Assembly (NCBI RefSeq): GCF_022846435.1
Contig: NZ_AP025627.1
Location: 468,001-532,000, forward strand
Reading direction: 5' to 3'
DNA: 64,000 nt
Origin: Parageobacillus sp. KH3-4
GTDB lineage: Bacteria > Bacillota > Bacilli > Bacillales > Anoxybacillaceae
Part shown: positions 1-10,272 of the stretch, one piece after another
Layout: every line of letters starts with the position of its first letter
Position numbering within the stretch: the first letter of the stretch is position 1
Made by a program: the position numbers and the translations under genes
The notes under the pieces: model-generated
Databases searched by the model: none
Seen by the model: only the letters and a program-made list of their open reading frames with translations
Told to the model about the DNA's origin: nothing

Positions 1-2
1 AC

Positions 3-65
3 GACATGAGAGGACAAAATATCACCTTGTATTATGATGTCGTCACACGGGAAAAGAAAAGGTAA
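3..65 (+). CDS. possible C-terminal end of an upstream gene (partial)
   Basis: An open frame enters from the left edge and stops with TAA at 63-65, giving a 20-residue basic tail ending EKKR. Its length is compatible with the end of a gene that starts outside the window. I do not recognise the family, and the fragment is too short to be sure it is coding. Confidence 0.3.
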   Translation, partial: DMRGQNITLYYDVVTREKKR

Positions 66-274
66 ACTAGGGGATTAATGAACATCAGCCCTGCCTATTC
101 TCATACATTTCTCCTATAATTCCATTTTCTTTTAATTCCATAAATAGTAAGAAAGTAATTTTTATAATGAGGATAATGGTGCAAAAAAATCGTAAAATAA
201 TCGTGGTTTCTATATAATTATTTAGGTAAAAAATAGTTCTTTTTCCTTATTTTAAAATAAATGGTTATATATTG

Positions 275-304
275 TTGACCATTGTTTGTCGGCTTCATTA
301 AAAT
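275..304 (+). promoter_or_regulatory. candidate sigma-A promoter of the type VII secretion locus
   Basis: TTGACC at 275-280 and TAAAAT at 299-304 are separated by 18 bp, about 35 bp before the esxA start. The 66-337 stretch is otherwise AT-rich and shows no gene. Assignment is by consensus only. Confidence 0.45.
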
Positions 305-337
305 AAAAGTGAAATTATGGATATAGGGGGAGAGAAC

Positions 338-631
338 ATGTCTGGAGTTATTCGCTTAACGCCAGAAGAGTTACGAGGAGTCGCAAGACAATATAATACA
401 GAAAGCTCTAATGTCACGGAATTGATTTCAAGATTGGATCAAATGAGCAATATGCTGCAAGGAATTTGGGAAGGTGCTTCTAGTGAAGCATTTATCCAGC
501 AGTATCACGAGTTGCGCCCATCGTTTGAAAAAATGGCTGTATTATTAAATGAAATCGCGCAACAATTGCACAACTCCGCTACGATTTTGGAAGAAACAGA
601 TCAGCAAATCGCTGGCCAAATCCGCGGGTAA
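338..631 (+). CDS. esxA: WXG100 protein EsxA/YukE
   Basis: A 97-residue WXG100 protein, the small helical-hairpin substrate and hallmark of type VII secretion. The central WEG motif (in IWEGASS) forms the turn between the two helices. The C-terminal LEETDQQI matches the YxxxD/E-type export region of this family. The ATG at 338 is preferred over the in-frame ATG at 317 because AGGGGGAG at 325-332 is well spaced from it, and the resulting protein aligns end to end with B. subtilis YukE. It is first in the locus and followed by a terminator, so it is probably made in excess over the membrane components. Confidence 0.95.
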   Translation: MSGVIRLTPEELRGVARQYNTESSNVTELISRLDQMSNMLQGIWEGASSEAFIQQYHELRPSFEKMAVLLNEIAQQLHNSATILEETDQQIAGQIRG

Positions 632-646
632 ATAGTGACACGTTCA

Positions 647-690
647 GAAAAAAGCGCTACAAATCTAAGAAAGATTATGGCGCTTTTTTC
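647..690 (+). terminator. intrinsic terminator between esxA and yukD
   Basis: The arms GAAAAAAGCGC (647-657) and GCGCTTTTTTC (680-690) pair, with a small inner hairpin in the loop and a T-run. Partial read-through here would give high EsxA and lower machinery expression. Confidence 0.75.
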
Positions 691-710
691 TATATTGGGG
701 GCTTATCATT

Positions 711-950
711 ATGTATATTCAAATCACTATCGATCTTCGGCATTATACGGAGGATGTATTTGACCTTCGTCTGTCCAATTTTTATTCGATCAAAAAGCTC
801 ATCGATATTGTTTGGCAGTTAAAAAACATATCGGCGCCGCCAAGAGAAGGCTACTGGGTGCGGGTAGACAATAAACAAATGGTCTGCCCAGGCTATTTTA
901 CATTAAAGGACAGCGGAATTACGGATGGAGACCGCATTGTGATATTGTAG
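711..950 (+). CDS. yukD: ubiquitin-like T7SS protein YukD/EsaB
   Basis: A 79-residue protein of the YukD/EsaB family, a cytosolic ubiquitin-fold component required for type VIIb secretion. The N-terminal beta-hairpin (MYIQITIDL) and the end GDRIVIL fit the ubiquitin-like fold. The size equals the B. subtilis protein. It has no C-terminal Gly-Gly, so conjugation is not expected. A GGGGG stretch precedes the ATG. It sits between esxA and essB as in B. subtilis. Confidence 0.9.
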   Translation: MYIQITIDLRHYTEDVFDLRLSNFYSIKKLIDIVWQLKNISAPPREGYWVRVDNKQMVCPGYFTLKDSGITDGDRIVIL

Positions 951-984
951 CCATCGAGAAAGCGAGAAGGAGTCCTATTTTGTT

Positions 985-2319
985 ATGGAAGAGAAAAAAA
1001 CTTATTTGGAAACACAAATCGATGCCGTAATGACAAAGAATAAACATTATACGATGGTCTTCCAGCGCGCGAAATTAAAAATGCAGCATCCGCTAGAATT
1101 GCAGATCATAAAAGAAATCGATCCTTATTTGTTACGGGATATTGACGTGTCCGAAGATGAAGTGAAGATTATCGTCACTCCACCTCCGTCGTTTTTTCCG
1201 TTTCCAGTTGTGCGGAAAAAATCGCTTCTTTCCCGGCTAAGAGCGGCATATCAGCTCGTCGCAAAAGTGAAAAATCACTCTCTTCGCCGGTTTATCCTTA
1301 TTGTATGCCCGGAAAACCTCGTGTTTGATCATGGATTGGAGCCTTTTTTCCTTCATGTTGGAATAAAGGAGAGCCTGCCGCCGTATGAGCCGGATGAAGC
1401 GCGTCTCCTTCAAGAAGTAAAAGCGACAGTACTCGCATTGACAGACGGGCAATACCGATTCGAAGAATACCTGAAATTTCACGAAACATTAAAATATTCC
1501 GCTATTGCCAAGGAAATGTTGCAAGCAGAAAACTTAGAAGCGCTTCTGTCTATTTTAGAGCGATGGATGGATGAGGAAGAAGCGAAAGAACAGGCGTCTG
1601 TACATATTCCAAAACAAAAATGGAATGTGCAACGATATATCTTTTTTTCGACAATGGCTTTGTTGATTCCTGCTATGATTTATACGTTTTATTCGTTCTT
1701 TTTTTTACAGCCCAAACAAGAAGCATATGTCCGAAGTGCGGAGCTGTTTTTACAGAATAAATATAGCGACGTGATTACGGCACTGGAAAATTACCCTCCA
1801 GAAAAAATGCCGTATGTCGTGCAATATGAACTGGCTTCTTCCTACGTAATGACGGAGTCGCTTACTGAAGAGCAGCGGAAAGTGGTATTAAATAATATTA
1901 CGTTGAAAACAGACCCGCAGTATTTGCTTTATTGGATTTATATCGGCCGGGGAAGAAGCGAAGATGCGCTTGAATTGGCGAGAGCGATGGAAGATCGGGA
2001 GCTGATTGTGTATGGTTTGTTAAAACATCGCGAAGAAATAAAGGCAGACGAAGAGTTAAGCGGAGAGGAAAAACAGCAAAAATTAGAAGAAATTGACAGA
2101 GAGATAGAGGAATATGAAAAAGAACGGAAGGAACAGGAAAAGCAATTGAAAGAAGAACAGCAAGAAGAGACAAGCCAGCAGCAAGCCCCGGCGCAGCAGC
2201 CGGCAGCCACTCCTCCGGCTTCGACGGCGCCAAACCAACAGTCGAACGCACCTGCATCCAATCATACGCCGCCTGCATCTAATAGCGTGCAGCCAAACAA
2301 TGCGGAAACGAAACAATAA
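985..2319 (+). CDS. essB: T7SS membrane protein EssB/YukC
   Basis: A 444-residue bitopic membrane protein of the EssB/YukC family, a core part of the type VIIb channel. The N-terminal half is the cytosolic pseudokinase-like domain. One transmembrane helix lies at about residues 217-241, followed by an extracytoplasmic helical domain. The end (from about residue 385) is charged coiled coil turning into a low-complexity Q/A/P/N tail, longer than in many homologues. AAGGAG at 967-972 supports the start. It is in line with essC downstream. Confidence 0.92.
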   Translation: MEEKKTYLETQIDAVMTKNKHYTMVFQRAKLKMQHPLELQIIKEIDPYLLRDIDVSEDEVKIIVTPPPSFFPFPVVRKKSLLSRLRAAYQLVAKVKNHSLRRFILIVCPENLVFDHGLEPFFLHVGIKESLPPYEPDEARLLQEVKATVLALTDGQYRFEEYLKFHETLKYSAIAKEMLQAENLEALLSILERWMDEEEAKEQASVHIPKQKWNVQRYIFFSTMALLIPAMIYTFYSFFFLQPKQEAYVRSAELFLQNKYSDVITALENYPPEKMPYVVQYELASSYVMTESLTEEQRKVVLNNITLKTDPQYLLYWIYIGRGRSEDALELARAMEDRELIVYGLLKHREEIKADEELSGEEKQQKLEEIDREIEEYEKERKEQEKQLKEEQQEETSQQQAPAQQPAATPPASTAPNQQSNAPASNHTPPASNSVQPNNAETKQ

Positions 2320-2371
2320 ATGGAAGAAAGTGGAGCAACAAGCACAACAAGCATCATAGGAGAGGAATGAT

Positions 2372-5300
2372 ATGAGTCAATTGTGGATTTTTTATGAGGA
2401 TGCTTGCCAGCTATTCCCGCTGACAGGACAGGAGGATTGTATTTTTATTGGAAATAAACTGGAGCATCATGTTACCATCCCATCTTTTTTGTTTCGTAAC
2501 GGATATGTGGAAATAAGACAACAAACAGATGCTTCCGCCATGACGGTGCTGCAAGGAGATAAACCAATCGGGGAGCTGAAGCCGTATGTTCCCGTTACGG
2601 TGGACGACGATGGACAAACGCTCAAGGTCGTGTGGATGGACAAGGAAATAAAACAACACATTTATTACGTTGGCAATAAAACTGAACTAATGGTGGCGCC
2701 TGATCCACAGGCAGACATTCAAACGAAAATGGCGAGGGCATCATTTGTCAAGCAGCAGGGAGAATGGTTCGTTGTTCCAAACCATGAATCGCCGCTGTTT
2801 CTTAATGGTGCGAAAATATCCGATGCTGTTTCTTTGCAAAATGGGGACGTGATCCTGTGTCCATATGCACAATTTGTTTTTTTAGAGGATGATTTATTAG
2901 CAGTCGCAAGCAGCCAAGAGATAACATCTTCGCTGACGGAAACAGTGCCGCCGGTTTCGGAAATGAAAAAAAAGTATCCTGTTTATCACCGGACGCCGCG
3001 CATGATTTATGAACTGCCAAGCGAAAAGGTTGCGATTTCGTTTCCAAGCCAAGAAGGAGACGGGGATCAGCGCGGTTTATGGCTAATGATTTTACCGCCG
3101 TTGATGATGCTTCTTGTTATGGGGGTTATTGCTTTCATTCAACCGCGGGGCATCTTTATTCTCATTTCGATCGTGATGTTTGCGACAACGTTGGTGACAT
3201 CGGCCGTGCAATATTTTCGGGAAAGAAAAAATCGCAAAGCGCGGAAAGAAAAGCGCCGGCGCATTTATACGAATTATTTGAAACAAAAGCGGGAAGAGCT
3301 TCACGCGCTATCCGAGAAACAAAGAAACGTGCTATATTACCACTTTCCTTCATTTGAAAAGATGAAATTGCTAGCTTTGCAAATTAGCGACCGTATTTGG
3401 GAACGAACGATGGAAAGCGGCGATTTCCTTCATCTTCGCATCGGAAAAGCGGATGTTCCGTCTACCTATGAAGTGTCGGTGAGTATGGGGGATTTGGCTA
3501 ACCGGGAAATCGACGATTTATTAGAGCAGGCTCAACAGATGGCGCGAACTTATCAAACCGTAAAAAATGTTCCGCTTACGATTGATTTGTCAAGCGGGGC
3601 AATGGGAATGATCGGGAAAGCTGCGATCGTTAATCATGAAATTCAGCAGCTTGTAGGGCAAATCGCCTTTTTCCACAGTTACCACGATGTACGGTTTGTG
3701 GCCATCTTTGCTGAAAAAGATTATAAGGATTGGGAATGGATGAAATGGCTCCCGCATTTTCAACTGCCCAATTCTTTCGCGAAAGGATTTATTTATAACG
3801 AACAGACACGCGACCAATTGTTATCGTCCATTTACGAAATGTTGAGGGAGCGCGACTTGGATGAAGACAAAGAGAAAAAACGGTTTTCCCCGCATTTTGT
3901 GTTTATCGTCGCCGACCGCTCTTTAATTGCGGAACATGTCATTTTGGAATATTTGGAGGAAAAAAATGAAGAAGTCGGTATTTCCGTGATTTTTGCTTCC
4001 GATACGAAGGAAAGTTTAACAGAAAACATTCATACGCTCGTGCAATATATCAACGAGCGGGATGGAGAAATTTTAATCCAGCACCGGAAAGCGGCGCATA
4101 TTCCGTTTACGCTCGATGAACATACTCGGGAAGGAAACGAGCGGTTCGCACGGTTATTGCGCTCTTTAGATCATCAAAGAGGAATGCATAATTCTATTCC
4201 AGAAAAAGTCACGTTTCTCGAATTACTTCAAGTGAAGAAAGCGGAAGAGATAAATATGAAGGAAAATTGGATGACTCATCAACCTTCGCGCTCGTTGGCC
4301 GTTCCAATTGGACTAAAAGGCAGAAAAGACGTCGTAGAGCTGAACTTGCATGAAAAAGCGCACGGTCCGCACGGGCTTGTCGCGGGGACGACAGGGTCTG
4401 GGAAAAGTGAACTGCTGCAAACGTACATTTTGTCATTGGCGGTGCATTTTCACCCTCATGAAGTCGCATTTTTGCTCATCGACTATAAGGGAGGCGGCAT
4501 GGCGCAGCCGTTTAAAAACATTCCGCATTTATTAGGCACGATTACTAATATTCATGGCAGCAAAAACTTCAGCGCGCGCGCGTTGGCTTCCATTAACAGT
4601 GAGCTGAAAAAGCGGCAGCGCTTGTTTGACCGCTATGAAGTCAATCATATCAATGATTATATGGAGTTATATAAACAAGGAAAAGCGAAACAGCCTCTTC
4701 CCCATCTATTCTTAATCGCTGATGAATTCGCTGAATTAAAAAGCGAAGAACCGGATTTTATTCGCGAATTGGTGAGTGCGGCGCGGATTGGCCGCAGCCT
4801 GGGAGTCCATCTTATTTTAGCCACACAAAAGCCAAAAGGAGTCATCGACGAGCAAATTTGGAGCAATGCCCGCTTTCGCATCAGCTTGAAAATGCAAGAT
4901 GCCAGCGACAGTAAGGAAATATTGAAAAACGGAGATGCGGCTACAATTACGGTAACAGGACGTGCGTATCTTCAAGTTGGAAATAATGAGGTATATGAGC
5001 TATTTCAATCGGCGTGGAGCGGTGCGCCGTATATGGAAGAAGGCGTTGAATCAGAAGATGATATTTATATTGTCACGGATTTAGGGCTTGTTCCGGTTTC
5101 GAATATTGACGCGAAAATGAAGAAAAACAAGAAAAAACAAAAAACAGAAATCGAAATGGTTGTTCAAGAAATTATCAAAACGCAGCAGCAACTCGGGATT
5201 GAAAAGCTGCCGAGCCCATGGCTGCCGCCGTTATCTTCGCGCCTGCATCGCCCTGCTTTGCTAGAAGGAGACACCGTTTATTTTCCAATTGGTCTAAAAG

Positions 5301-6811
5301 ATGAACCGGAACTGCAGCGGCAATCAGACTACTTATATCAATGGATGGAAGATGGAAATATCGGCATTTTTGGCTCTGCGGGATATGGGAAATCGACAAC
5401 GGCGATGACATTGTTAATGAGCTTTGCGTCCGTCTATAGTCCAGAACAGCTTCATTATTACATTTTCGATTTCGGAAACAACGCGTTGCTGCCGCTGCGG
5501 CAATTGCCGCATACAGCTGATTATTTTCGGCTCGATGATGAAAAGAAGATTGAGAAATTTATGAAGTTAATGAAAGAAGAAATCGAACAGCGAAAACAGC
5601 GTTTCATGGAAAAAGAAGTAAGCACGATTAAATTGTATAACACGCTTTCTGAAGAAAAGCTCCCGATTATCTTTATCGCGATTGACAACTTTGATCTTGT
5701 CAAAGAAGAAATGCCGGAGCTGGAAACACAGCTCATTCAATATGCTAGAGACGGGCAATCGCTTGGAATATTTTTGATGATAACGGCAACAAGGGTTAGC
5801 GGAGTTCGCCCGCCGCTCATGAACAATTTAAAAACAAAAATCGTTCATTATTTCCTTGACAGTTCGGAACGGTTTTCCATCATTGGACGAACTCCGTACG
5901 AGGTCGAGCCGATTCCGGGGCGAGCGCTGGTAAAAAAAGAGCAAGCGGTTTTAACGCAAATTTATCTTCCGGCTGATGGGGAAGATGACATCGCGGTGCT
6001 TGAAAATGTGAAAGAAGAGATCGTAAGGCTGACAGAAAAATATAAAAGCATGCGCAAGCCGCAGCCGATTCCAATGCTTCCAGCACGATTACCATTTGTT
6101 GTCTTTGCAAAGACGTATGTGGTTCAGCCGCAGCCTGGCTTGATCCCGATTGGTCTTGATGAAGAGACGGTTCGACCGGTTTCCCTTCATATACAAACAA
6201 ATCCGCATTGTCTTGTAGTAGGGCAACCGCGCAAAGGGAAGACGAATGCGATCAAAGTGATATTGGAATCATTGCTCGCCCAGCCGACGGCAGGCGTCGG
6301 GCTGTTTGATGGAGTGGACCGCGGCCTTGCTTTATACGCCAATAAAGAAAATGTCACTTATATAGAAACAAAAGAGCAAATGCACCATTGGCTTGATGAG
6401 GCAAATGGAATATTGCAAGCGAGGGAGGAAGAGTATTTAGCGGCAATTGGGAAAACAGATGTTCATGTACAAGCCTTTTCACCTGTTGTTTTCGTCGCGG
6501 ATAGCCTTTCTAGGCTTCAGCAGTCAGCCGATAGTAAAATTCACGAGCGAATCGCGATGATGATGAAGCGATACAGCCATCTTGGATTTAGTGTCATTGT
6601 CGCAGGAAACGCAAATGAATTTACGAAGGGCTTTGATGCGCTGACAACTGAACTGAAACAAGTTCGGCAAGCGATCCTCGTCATGAAAAAATCGGAACAA
6701 AGCTTGTTTGCACTGCCATTTACGCGACACGAACCAGAAGTGGACCCAGGGTTTGGCTATTTTGTCTTCAATGGAAAAGAACAGAAAATACAAATCCCAC
6801 AAGTAGAATAA
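2372..6811 (+). CDS. essC: T7SS FtsK/SpoIIIE-type motor ATPase EssC (YukBA)
   Basis: The 1479-residue motor of the secretion system. N-terminal FHA-like beta domains (about 1-190) are followed by two transmembrane helices (about 236-283). Three FtsK/SpoIIIE ATPase modules follow, with Walker A motifs GTTGSGKSE (near 671), GSAGYGKST (near 1001) and GQPRKGKTN (near 1284). The first module also has a clear Walker B (LFLIADEFAEL). It is a single uninterrupted gene, as is usual for firmicute EssC. The C-terminal modules select substrates in characterised systems, so this protein probably recognises the downstream toxin. Confidence 0.95.
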   Translation: MSQLWIFYEDACQLFPLTGQEDCIFIGNKLEHHVTIPSFLFRNGYVEIRQQTDASAMTVLQGDKPIGELKPYVPVTVDDDGQTLKVVWMDKEIKQHIYYVGNKTELMVAPDPQADIQTKMARASFVKQQGEWFVVPNHESPLFLNGAKISDAVSLQNGDVILCPYAQFVFLEDDLLAVASSQEITSSLTETVPPVSEMKKKYPVYHRTPRMIYELPSEKVAISFPSQEGDGDQRGLWLMILPPLMMLLVMGVIAFIQPRGIFILISIVMFATTLVTSAVQYFRERKNRKARKEKRRRIYTNYLKQKREELHALSEKQRNVLYYHFPSFEKMKLLALQISDRIWERTMESGDFLHLRIGKADVPSTYEVSVSMGDLANREIDDLLEQAQQMARTYQTVKNVPLTIDLSSGAMGMIGKAAIVNHEIQQLVGQIAFFHSYHDVRFVAIFAEKDYKDWEWMKWLPHFQLPNSFAKGFIYNEQTRDQLLSSIYEMLRERDLDEDKEKKRFSPHFVFIVADRSLIAEHVILEYLEEKNEEVGISVIFASDTKESLTENIHTLVQYINERDGEILIQHRKAAHIPFTLDEHTREGNERFARLLRSLDHQRGMHNSIPEKVTFLELLQVKKAEEINMKENWMTHQPSRSLAVPIGLKGRKDVVELNLHEKAHGPHGLVAGTTGSGKSELLQTYILSLAVHFHPHEVAFLLIDYKGGGMAQPFKNIPHLLGTITNIHGSKNFSARALASINSELKKRQRLFDRYEVNHINDYMELYKQGKAKQPLPHLFLIADEFAELKSEEPDFIRELVSAARIGRSLGVHLILATQKPKGVIDEQIWSNARFRISLKMQDASDSKEILKNGDAATITVTGRAYLQVGNNEVYELFQSAWSGAPYMEEGVESEDDIYIVTDLGLVPVSNIDAKMKKNKKKQKTEIEMVVQEIIKTQQQLGIEKLPSPWLPPLSSRLHRPALLEGDTVYFPIGLKDEPELQRQSDYLYQWMEDGNIGIFGSAGYGKSTTAMTLLMSFASVYSPEQLHYYIFDFGNNALLPLRQLPHTADYFRLDDEKKIEKFMKLMKEEIEQRKQRFMEKEVSTIKLYNTLSEEKLPIIFIAIDNFDLVKEEMPELETQLIQYARDGQSLGIFLMITATRVSGVRPPLMNNLKTKIVHYFLDSSERFSIIGRTPYEVEPIPGRALVKKEQAVLTQIYLPADGEDDIAVLENVKEEIVRLTEKYKSMRKPQPIPMLPARLPFVVFAKTYVVQPQPGLIPIGLDEETVRPVSLHIQTNPHCLVVGQPRKGKTNAIKVILESLLAQPTAGVGLFDGVDRGLALYANKENVTYIETKEQMHHWLDEANGILQAREEEYLAAIGKTDVHVQAFSPVVFVADSLSRLQQSADSKIHERIAMMMKRYSHLGFSVIVAGNANEFTKGFDALTTELKQVRQAILVMKKSEQSLFALPFTRHEPEVDPGFGYFVFNGKEQKIQIPQVE

Positions 6812-6830
6812 AGGAAATCAGGTGAACCAT

Positions 6831-9629
6831 ATGACGGAAAAATGGAAAATCGTCAAGTTGATTGCGAAGATTATGTTTATTGTTGCTCTTCCTGTACTAT
6901 TCTTTACGTTCATTGGCCATAACCCGATGAAGGTAACAGAGAGGACAACGAACCGAATCGCGGTAGTCAACGAAGATGTAGGAGCCGATTATGATAAAAA
7001 AACATACGACTTCGGCAAAGAAATTGTACCAGCCCTTGATGATCACTCTAGTTATCAGTGGTCTGTCGTCAATCGCGGCCAGGCGGAAAAAGGGCTGGCG
7101 GACGGCCAATATGACGCTGTCGTTTATTTGCCATCTGATTTTTCGAGAAACATTTTGACCTTTAATGAAAAAAAGCCGCTTAAGGCAACCGTTCAATATA
7201 AAATCCAGCCGAATCTCGAGGCGAAAAATCGGGAGCGGGTACAGAGAGAGTTAGAAGCAGCAAAAAATACAATCAACCAAAAGATGTCTACGCTGTATTG
7301 GAGTTACGTCGGCCAAGCGGTAGAAGATATTCGCAAAAAATTTAGCGCTATTTTGGAAAAAGAAATCGCTTTTCAAAAGACGATGTACGATTTTTACACC
7401 CCTAGCTCTGCCAAATTAACAAAAGAGATCGAGAGCCAAAAGAAGATGCTTGAACAGCTGCTTTCGTCTTCGAAAAACGCCGAAAGCTCCTCCAACGATA
7501 CGTTAAATGGTTTGGAGCAGGCGGAAGCGGAAATTGCTTCGTTTATCGAGGATATTCAGGCATATAAAGAATATCAGCAACGGCAGCATGACCTCATCCA
7601 AGAAGGAATTCATCAGTATGAAACGATGGTGAGCGGAGGAATACGTTCCATCGTAGAACGGCCATGGAATGTCAAACCGGAGTGGGAATTAAATAGCCAA
7701 ATATTGCTACAATCTATGTCTACACTGCGCAATACGGTTATGAACAGCCATACAGCGTTGACGAGTCTCTATAGCCAGCTGGAAAATTCAAATGTTTATG
7801 AACGATTATTGGAGTCGCAAAAAGATCTCATCCGTCAATATCAACAGCAAACAGATGCAAAGATATTGGACGAAGTGCAGCAAAAACTCGTTCCGCTACG
7901 GCAGCAGCTGCAATCTGCCATCACTCCGTCAGCACCGAATGAACAGCCGGTGCCGGGAGAACTGCCACAGCCATCAGGGAACGGGCAGTGGCTGAACGGG
8001 CTCGAACAGCAGCTGGCATCTTTAAAGACAGAGCTGCGAACGGTAAAGCCGCAACTCCCGCAAGAGACGCAGGAGGGGCAAGATGCATCGGGAAGCTGGG
8101 GGGATATTGACAATGTCATAAATCAGCTGGAAATGGAAATGCAAAAAGCAAAAGAAGCATGGCAAAAGCAGTTATCCCTTCAACAGCAATGGCAAGAAAA
8201 ATACGCGCAATTGGCAAAGCAGTTGACCGTGCAAGCGAATAACGACAATGGACAATCGGAAGAAACAGTGGTTCAACAAATTATCGCAAAAGAACAAGCT
8301 ATTCTTCAGTCTCCGTCGTTATCCGAAGAGAAAAAACAACAATTATCCGCCTGCTTTCAGCCAGCTATTCAAAGCAGAAACATGAATGATCTTCTCGCCT
8401 ATTTTTCTTGGTTATCGATTTTTGAGGATACGTTAAAGCGAATGGGGAATTTTGATGAAGCGCTTGTGAATCAGCTAATTTTAAATTGGAAGGAAAAAGC
8501 AGGTATTTTCCAAACTTTATCGATGATTCATAGCGGAATTCAGCAGTTGCAGGGCGATTCGGCCGCTTCTTTGCAAGGTGCAGCAACGGCAGAAAATAAT
8601 GTTCATTCTTTTATTGCAGCAACGCTTGAATATATACGGCAATATGATGAAAATGTGGAAAAAATGCAAGCAGAGATGATGGGACAATTGCAATCACTAA
8701 ATAACGCTGCGAATGAAGTAACAGTACAGCTCCAGCAAACCATGGATGAAGAAGGAACCATACAATCGACGGTAGGAGCCAACGATGGTGAATTTGTTAT
8801 TGCCATCCAGCAAAACACGATGCAAGATATCGCACAAATTTCTGATTTAGTCACCTCCATTGCCCAAGGGCAAGACCGGATTATCGATTACACAAATGAG
8901 ATGCATGAAAAAGTGGCATCGGTCCAAGATCGGGCAGATGAGCTAAACAGCAAATGGGCAACCAATGTCAATACAACCAAACAAATTAAAAATGATGTAT
9001 ATCATCTGTTAAACAATACGATGGTAGACAAACAAACAAACGGATATGTGTATGATTACTTAACCAATCCGGTGCAAATAAGCGGAGATATTCCGAAGGA
9101 GAAAACAACGTATACGCCGCCTGTTGTGATGCTTGTCATTGTTTTGCTCTGCGGCATGCTCATTGGGTTCTTCCTTCATTATTATTCTTTCGTTCCGCTT
9201 ATGTTGCAGGTTGCATTGCTGGTCATGCTGAACTTGCTTGTTGGTTTCATCATCAGCACATATGGATTGCGAATTTATCCGATGCAGGATGTGCAGGCGC
9301 TCAAGTGGAGCATTTTTACCATTGTCTTATTATTTTTCTGTTCCGCCATTGTTCGCTTGGCCTTTTTCGTCGGACCGTTTACCGGCTGGGTGCTCGGAGT
9401 CGGCTTAATCCTGTTTTTCATTACTCCATTACTCGACTTAGTATTGCCAAACTTTAGCTTTGACCATCCGATATCAGAAACATATATGTCGATTCAATAT
9501 GGAGACCAGCAAGCATTTTATCCAGCTGTCATTACGTTAGGAGTTGTCACAGTGCTCATGTCCGTTGTTCCGTTTTTAAAGCAGCGCCTGGACGCTCTGC
9601 AGAAGGAGGCGGAAACATATGAAGGGTAG
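6831..9629 (+). CDS. esaA: T7SS membrane protein EsaA/YueB
   Basis: A large polytopic protein of the EsaA/YueB family; in B. subtilis YueB is also the SPP1 phage receptor. One N-terminal transmembrane helix (about residues 10-30) is followed by a long extracellular coiled-coil stalk rich in Q, K and E, then about five or six helices from residue 755 to the end. I take the ATG at 6831, with AGGTGA 5 nt upstream, over the GTG at 6822, because the protein then starts MTEKWK like YueB. The 3' end overlaps essA by 11 bp. Confidence 0.92.
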   Translation: MTEKWKIVKLIAKIMFIVALPVLFFTFIGHNPMKVTERTTNRIAVVNEDVGADYDKKTYDFGKEIVPALDDHSSYQWSVVNRGQAEKGLADGQYDAVVYLPSDFSRNILTFNEKKPLKATVQYKIQPNLEAKNRERVQRELEAAKNTINQKMSTLYWSYVGQAVEDIRKKFSAILEKEIAFQKTMYDFYTPSSAKLTKEIESQKKMLEQLLSSSKNAESSSNDTLNGLEQAEAEIASFIEDIQAYKEYQQRQHDLIQEGIHQYETMVSGGIRSIVERPWNVKPEWELNSQILLQSMSTLRNTVMNSHTALTSLYSQLENSNVYERLLESQKDLIRQYQQQTDAKILDEVQQKLVPLRQQLQSAITPSAPNEQPVPGELPQPSGNGQWLNGLEQQLASLKTELRTVKPQLPQETQEGQDASGSWGDIDNVINQLEMEMQKAKEAWQKQLSLQQQWQEKYAQLAKQLTVQANNDNGQSEETVVQQIIAKEQAILQSPSLSEEKKQQLSACFQPAIQSRNMNDLLAYFSWLSIFEDTLKRMGNFDEALVNQLILNWKEKAGIFQTLSMIHSGIQQLQGDSAASLQGAATAENNVHSFIAATLEYIRQYDENVEKMQAEMMGQLQSLNNAANEVTVQLQQTMDEEGTIQSTVGANDGEFVIAIQQNTMQDIAQISDLVTSIAQGQDRIIDYTNEMHEKVASVQDRADELNSKWATNVNTTKQIKNDVYHLLNNTMVDKQTNGYVYDYLTNPVQISGDIPKEKTTYTPPVVMLVIVLLCGMLIGFFLHYYSFVPLMLQVALLVMLNLLVGFIISTYGLRIYPMQDVQALKWSIFTIVLLFFCSAIVRLAFFVGPFTGWVLGVGLILFFITPLLDLVLPNFSFDHPISETYMSIQYGDQQAFYPAVITLGVVTVLMSVVPFLKQRLDALQKEAETYEG

Positions 9630-10110
9630 AGGACGTCTTGTGATGTTCTTTTTCCTCTTCCTCTGCTCTGTATTGGCTGCGATGGGAGTGACGGTTTACG
9701 CGGAGTCGGACGAGTGGCCGGAAATTGAACCAAATCAATATCAACGGCAGGACATCGAATTACGCACCGATTACCTTCATGAAGAGTCGCTGCTCGATGA
9801 AAAGGGAGATTTACCGGAAACGCAAACATCGCTGACATTTCAAAGACCGGCCTCTTCTTTCTTTGAACAAACAAAAGCGCAGTTGTTTTTATCGGAAGAA
9901 AAAGAAACGAATACGATTGCTGCTAAAGCGGAGAAACTAGGATTGTTTTCTTTCGTTGAAGAACAAACAGTTCCGTCTCGTCAGCCATTGGACGAGACGG
10001 AACAAATATCATCATCGTTTCTGCCATGGCTGTTCGGCTTTTTCATTTTCGGATTTCTTATTGTCATCTTCACGGTAATCGTTCCACGCATGAAAAAGTT
10101 TGTTCCGTAA
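9619..10110 (+). CDS. essA: T7SS membrane protein EssA/YueC
   Basis: A 163-residue EssA/YueC protein. It has an N-terminal signal/anchor (about 5-25), an acidic extracytoplasmic segment, and a C-terminal transmembrane helix (about 130-153) ending in a basic tail (RMKKFVP). It is translationally coupled to esaA by an 11-bp overlap and closes the secretion-machine operon. Confidence 0.88.
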   Translation: MKGRGRLVMFFFLFLCSVLAAMGVTVYAESDEWPEIEPNQYQRQDIELRTDYLHEESLLDEKGDLPETQTSLTFQRPASSFFEQTKAQLFLSEEKETNTIAAKAEKLGLFSFVEEQTVPSRQPLDETEQISSSFLPWLFGFFIFGFLIVIFTVIVPRMKKFVP

Positions 10111-10132
10111 ACAGGTTATTTTCGAAGGAACT

Positions 10133-10162
10133 TTGACATGTTCAGCATGGCAGAATTATAGA
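10133..10162 (+). promoter_or_regulatory. candidate promoter for the toxin cassette
   Basis: A perfect TTGACA at 10133-10138 and TATAGA at 10157-10162, 18 bp apart, lie in the 162-bp gap after essA. The toxin and its partner could thus be expressed separately from the machinery. Confidence 0.5.
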
Positions 10163-10272
10163 TAAGGAAAAAGTCCTGATGGTCATCTAGAAAAACAGGA
10201 ATATATCATGATTTATCCTTATTTTACTTATGTTACCATTTTAATAGCGTGTAAATAGGGGGAGGAATCAAG

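Noticed and set aside
1898-2316. Several long minus-strand frames inside essB
   Set aside because: They mirror the low-complexity Q/E/P-rich end of essB; no ribosome binding sites and nonsensical composition (runs of Cys/Ser or Arg/Leu).
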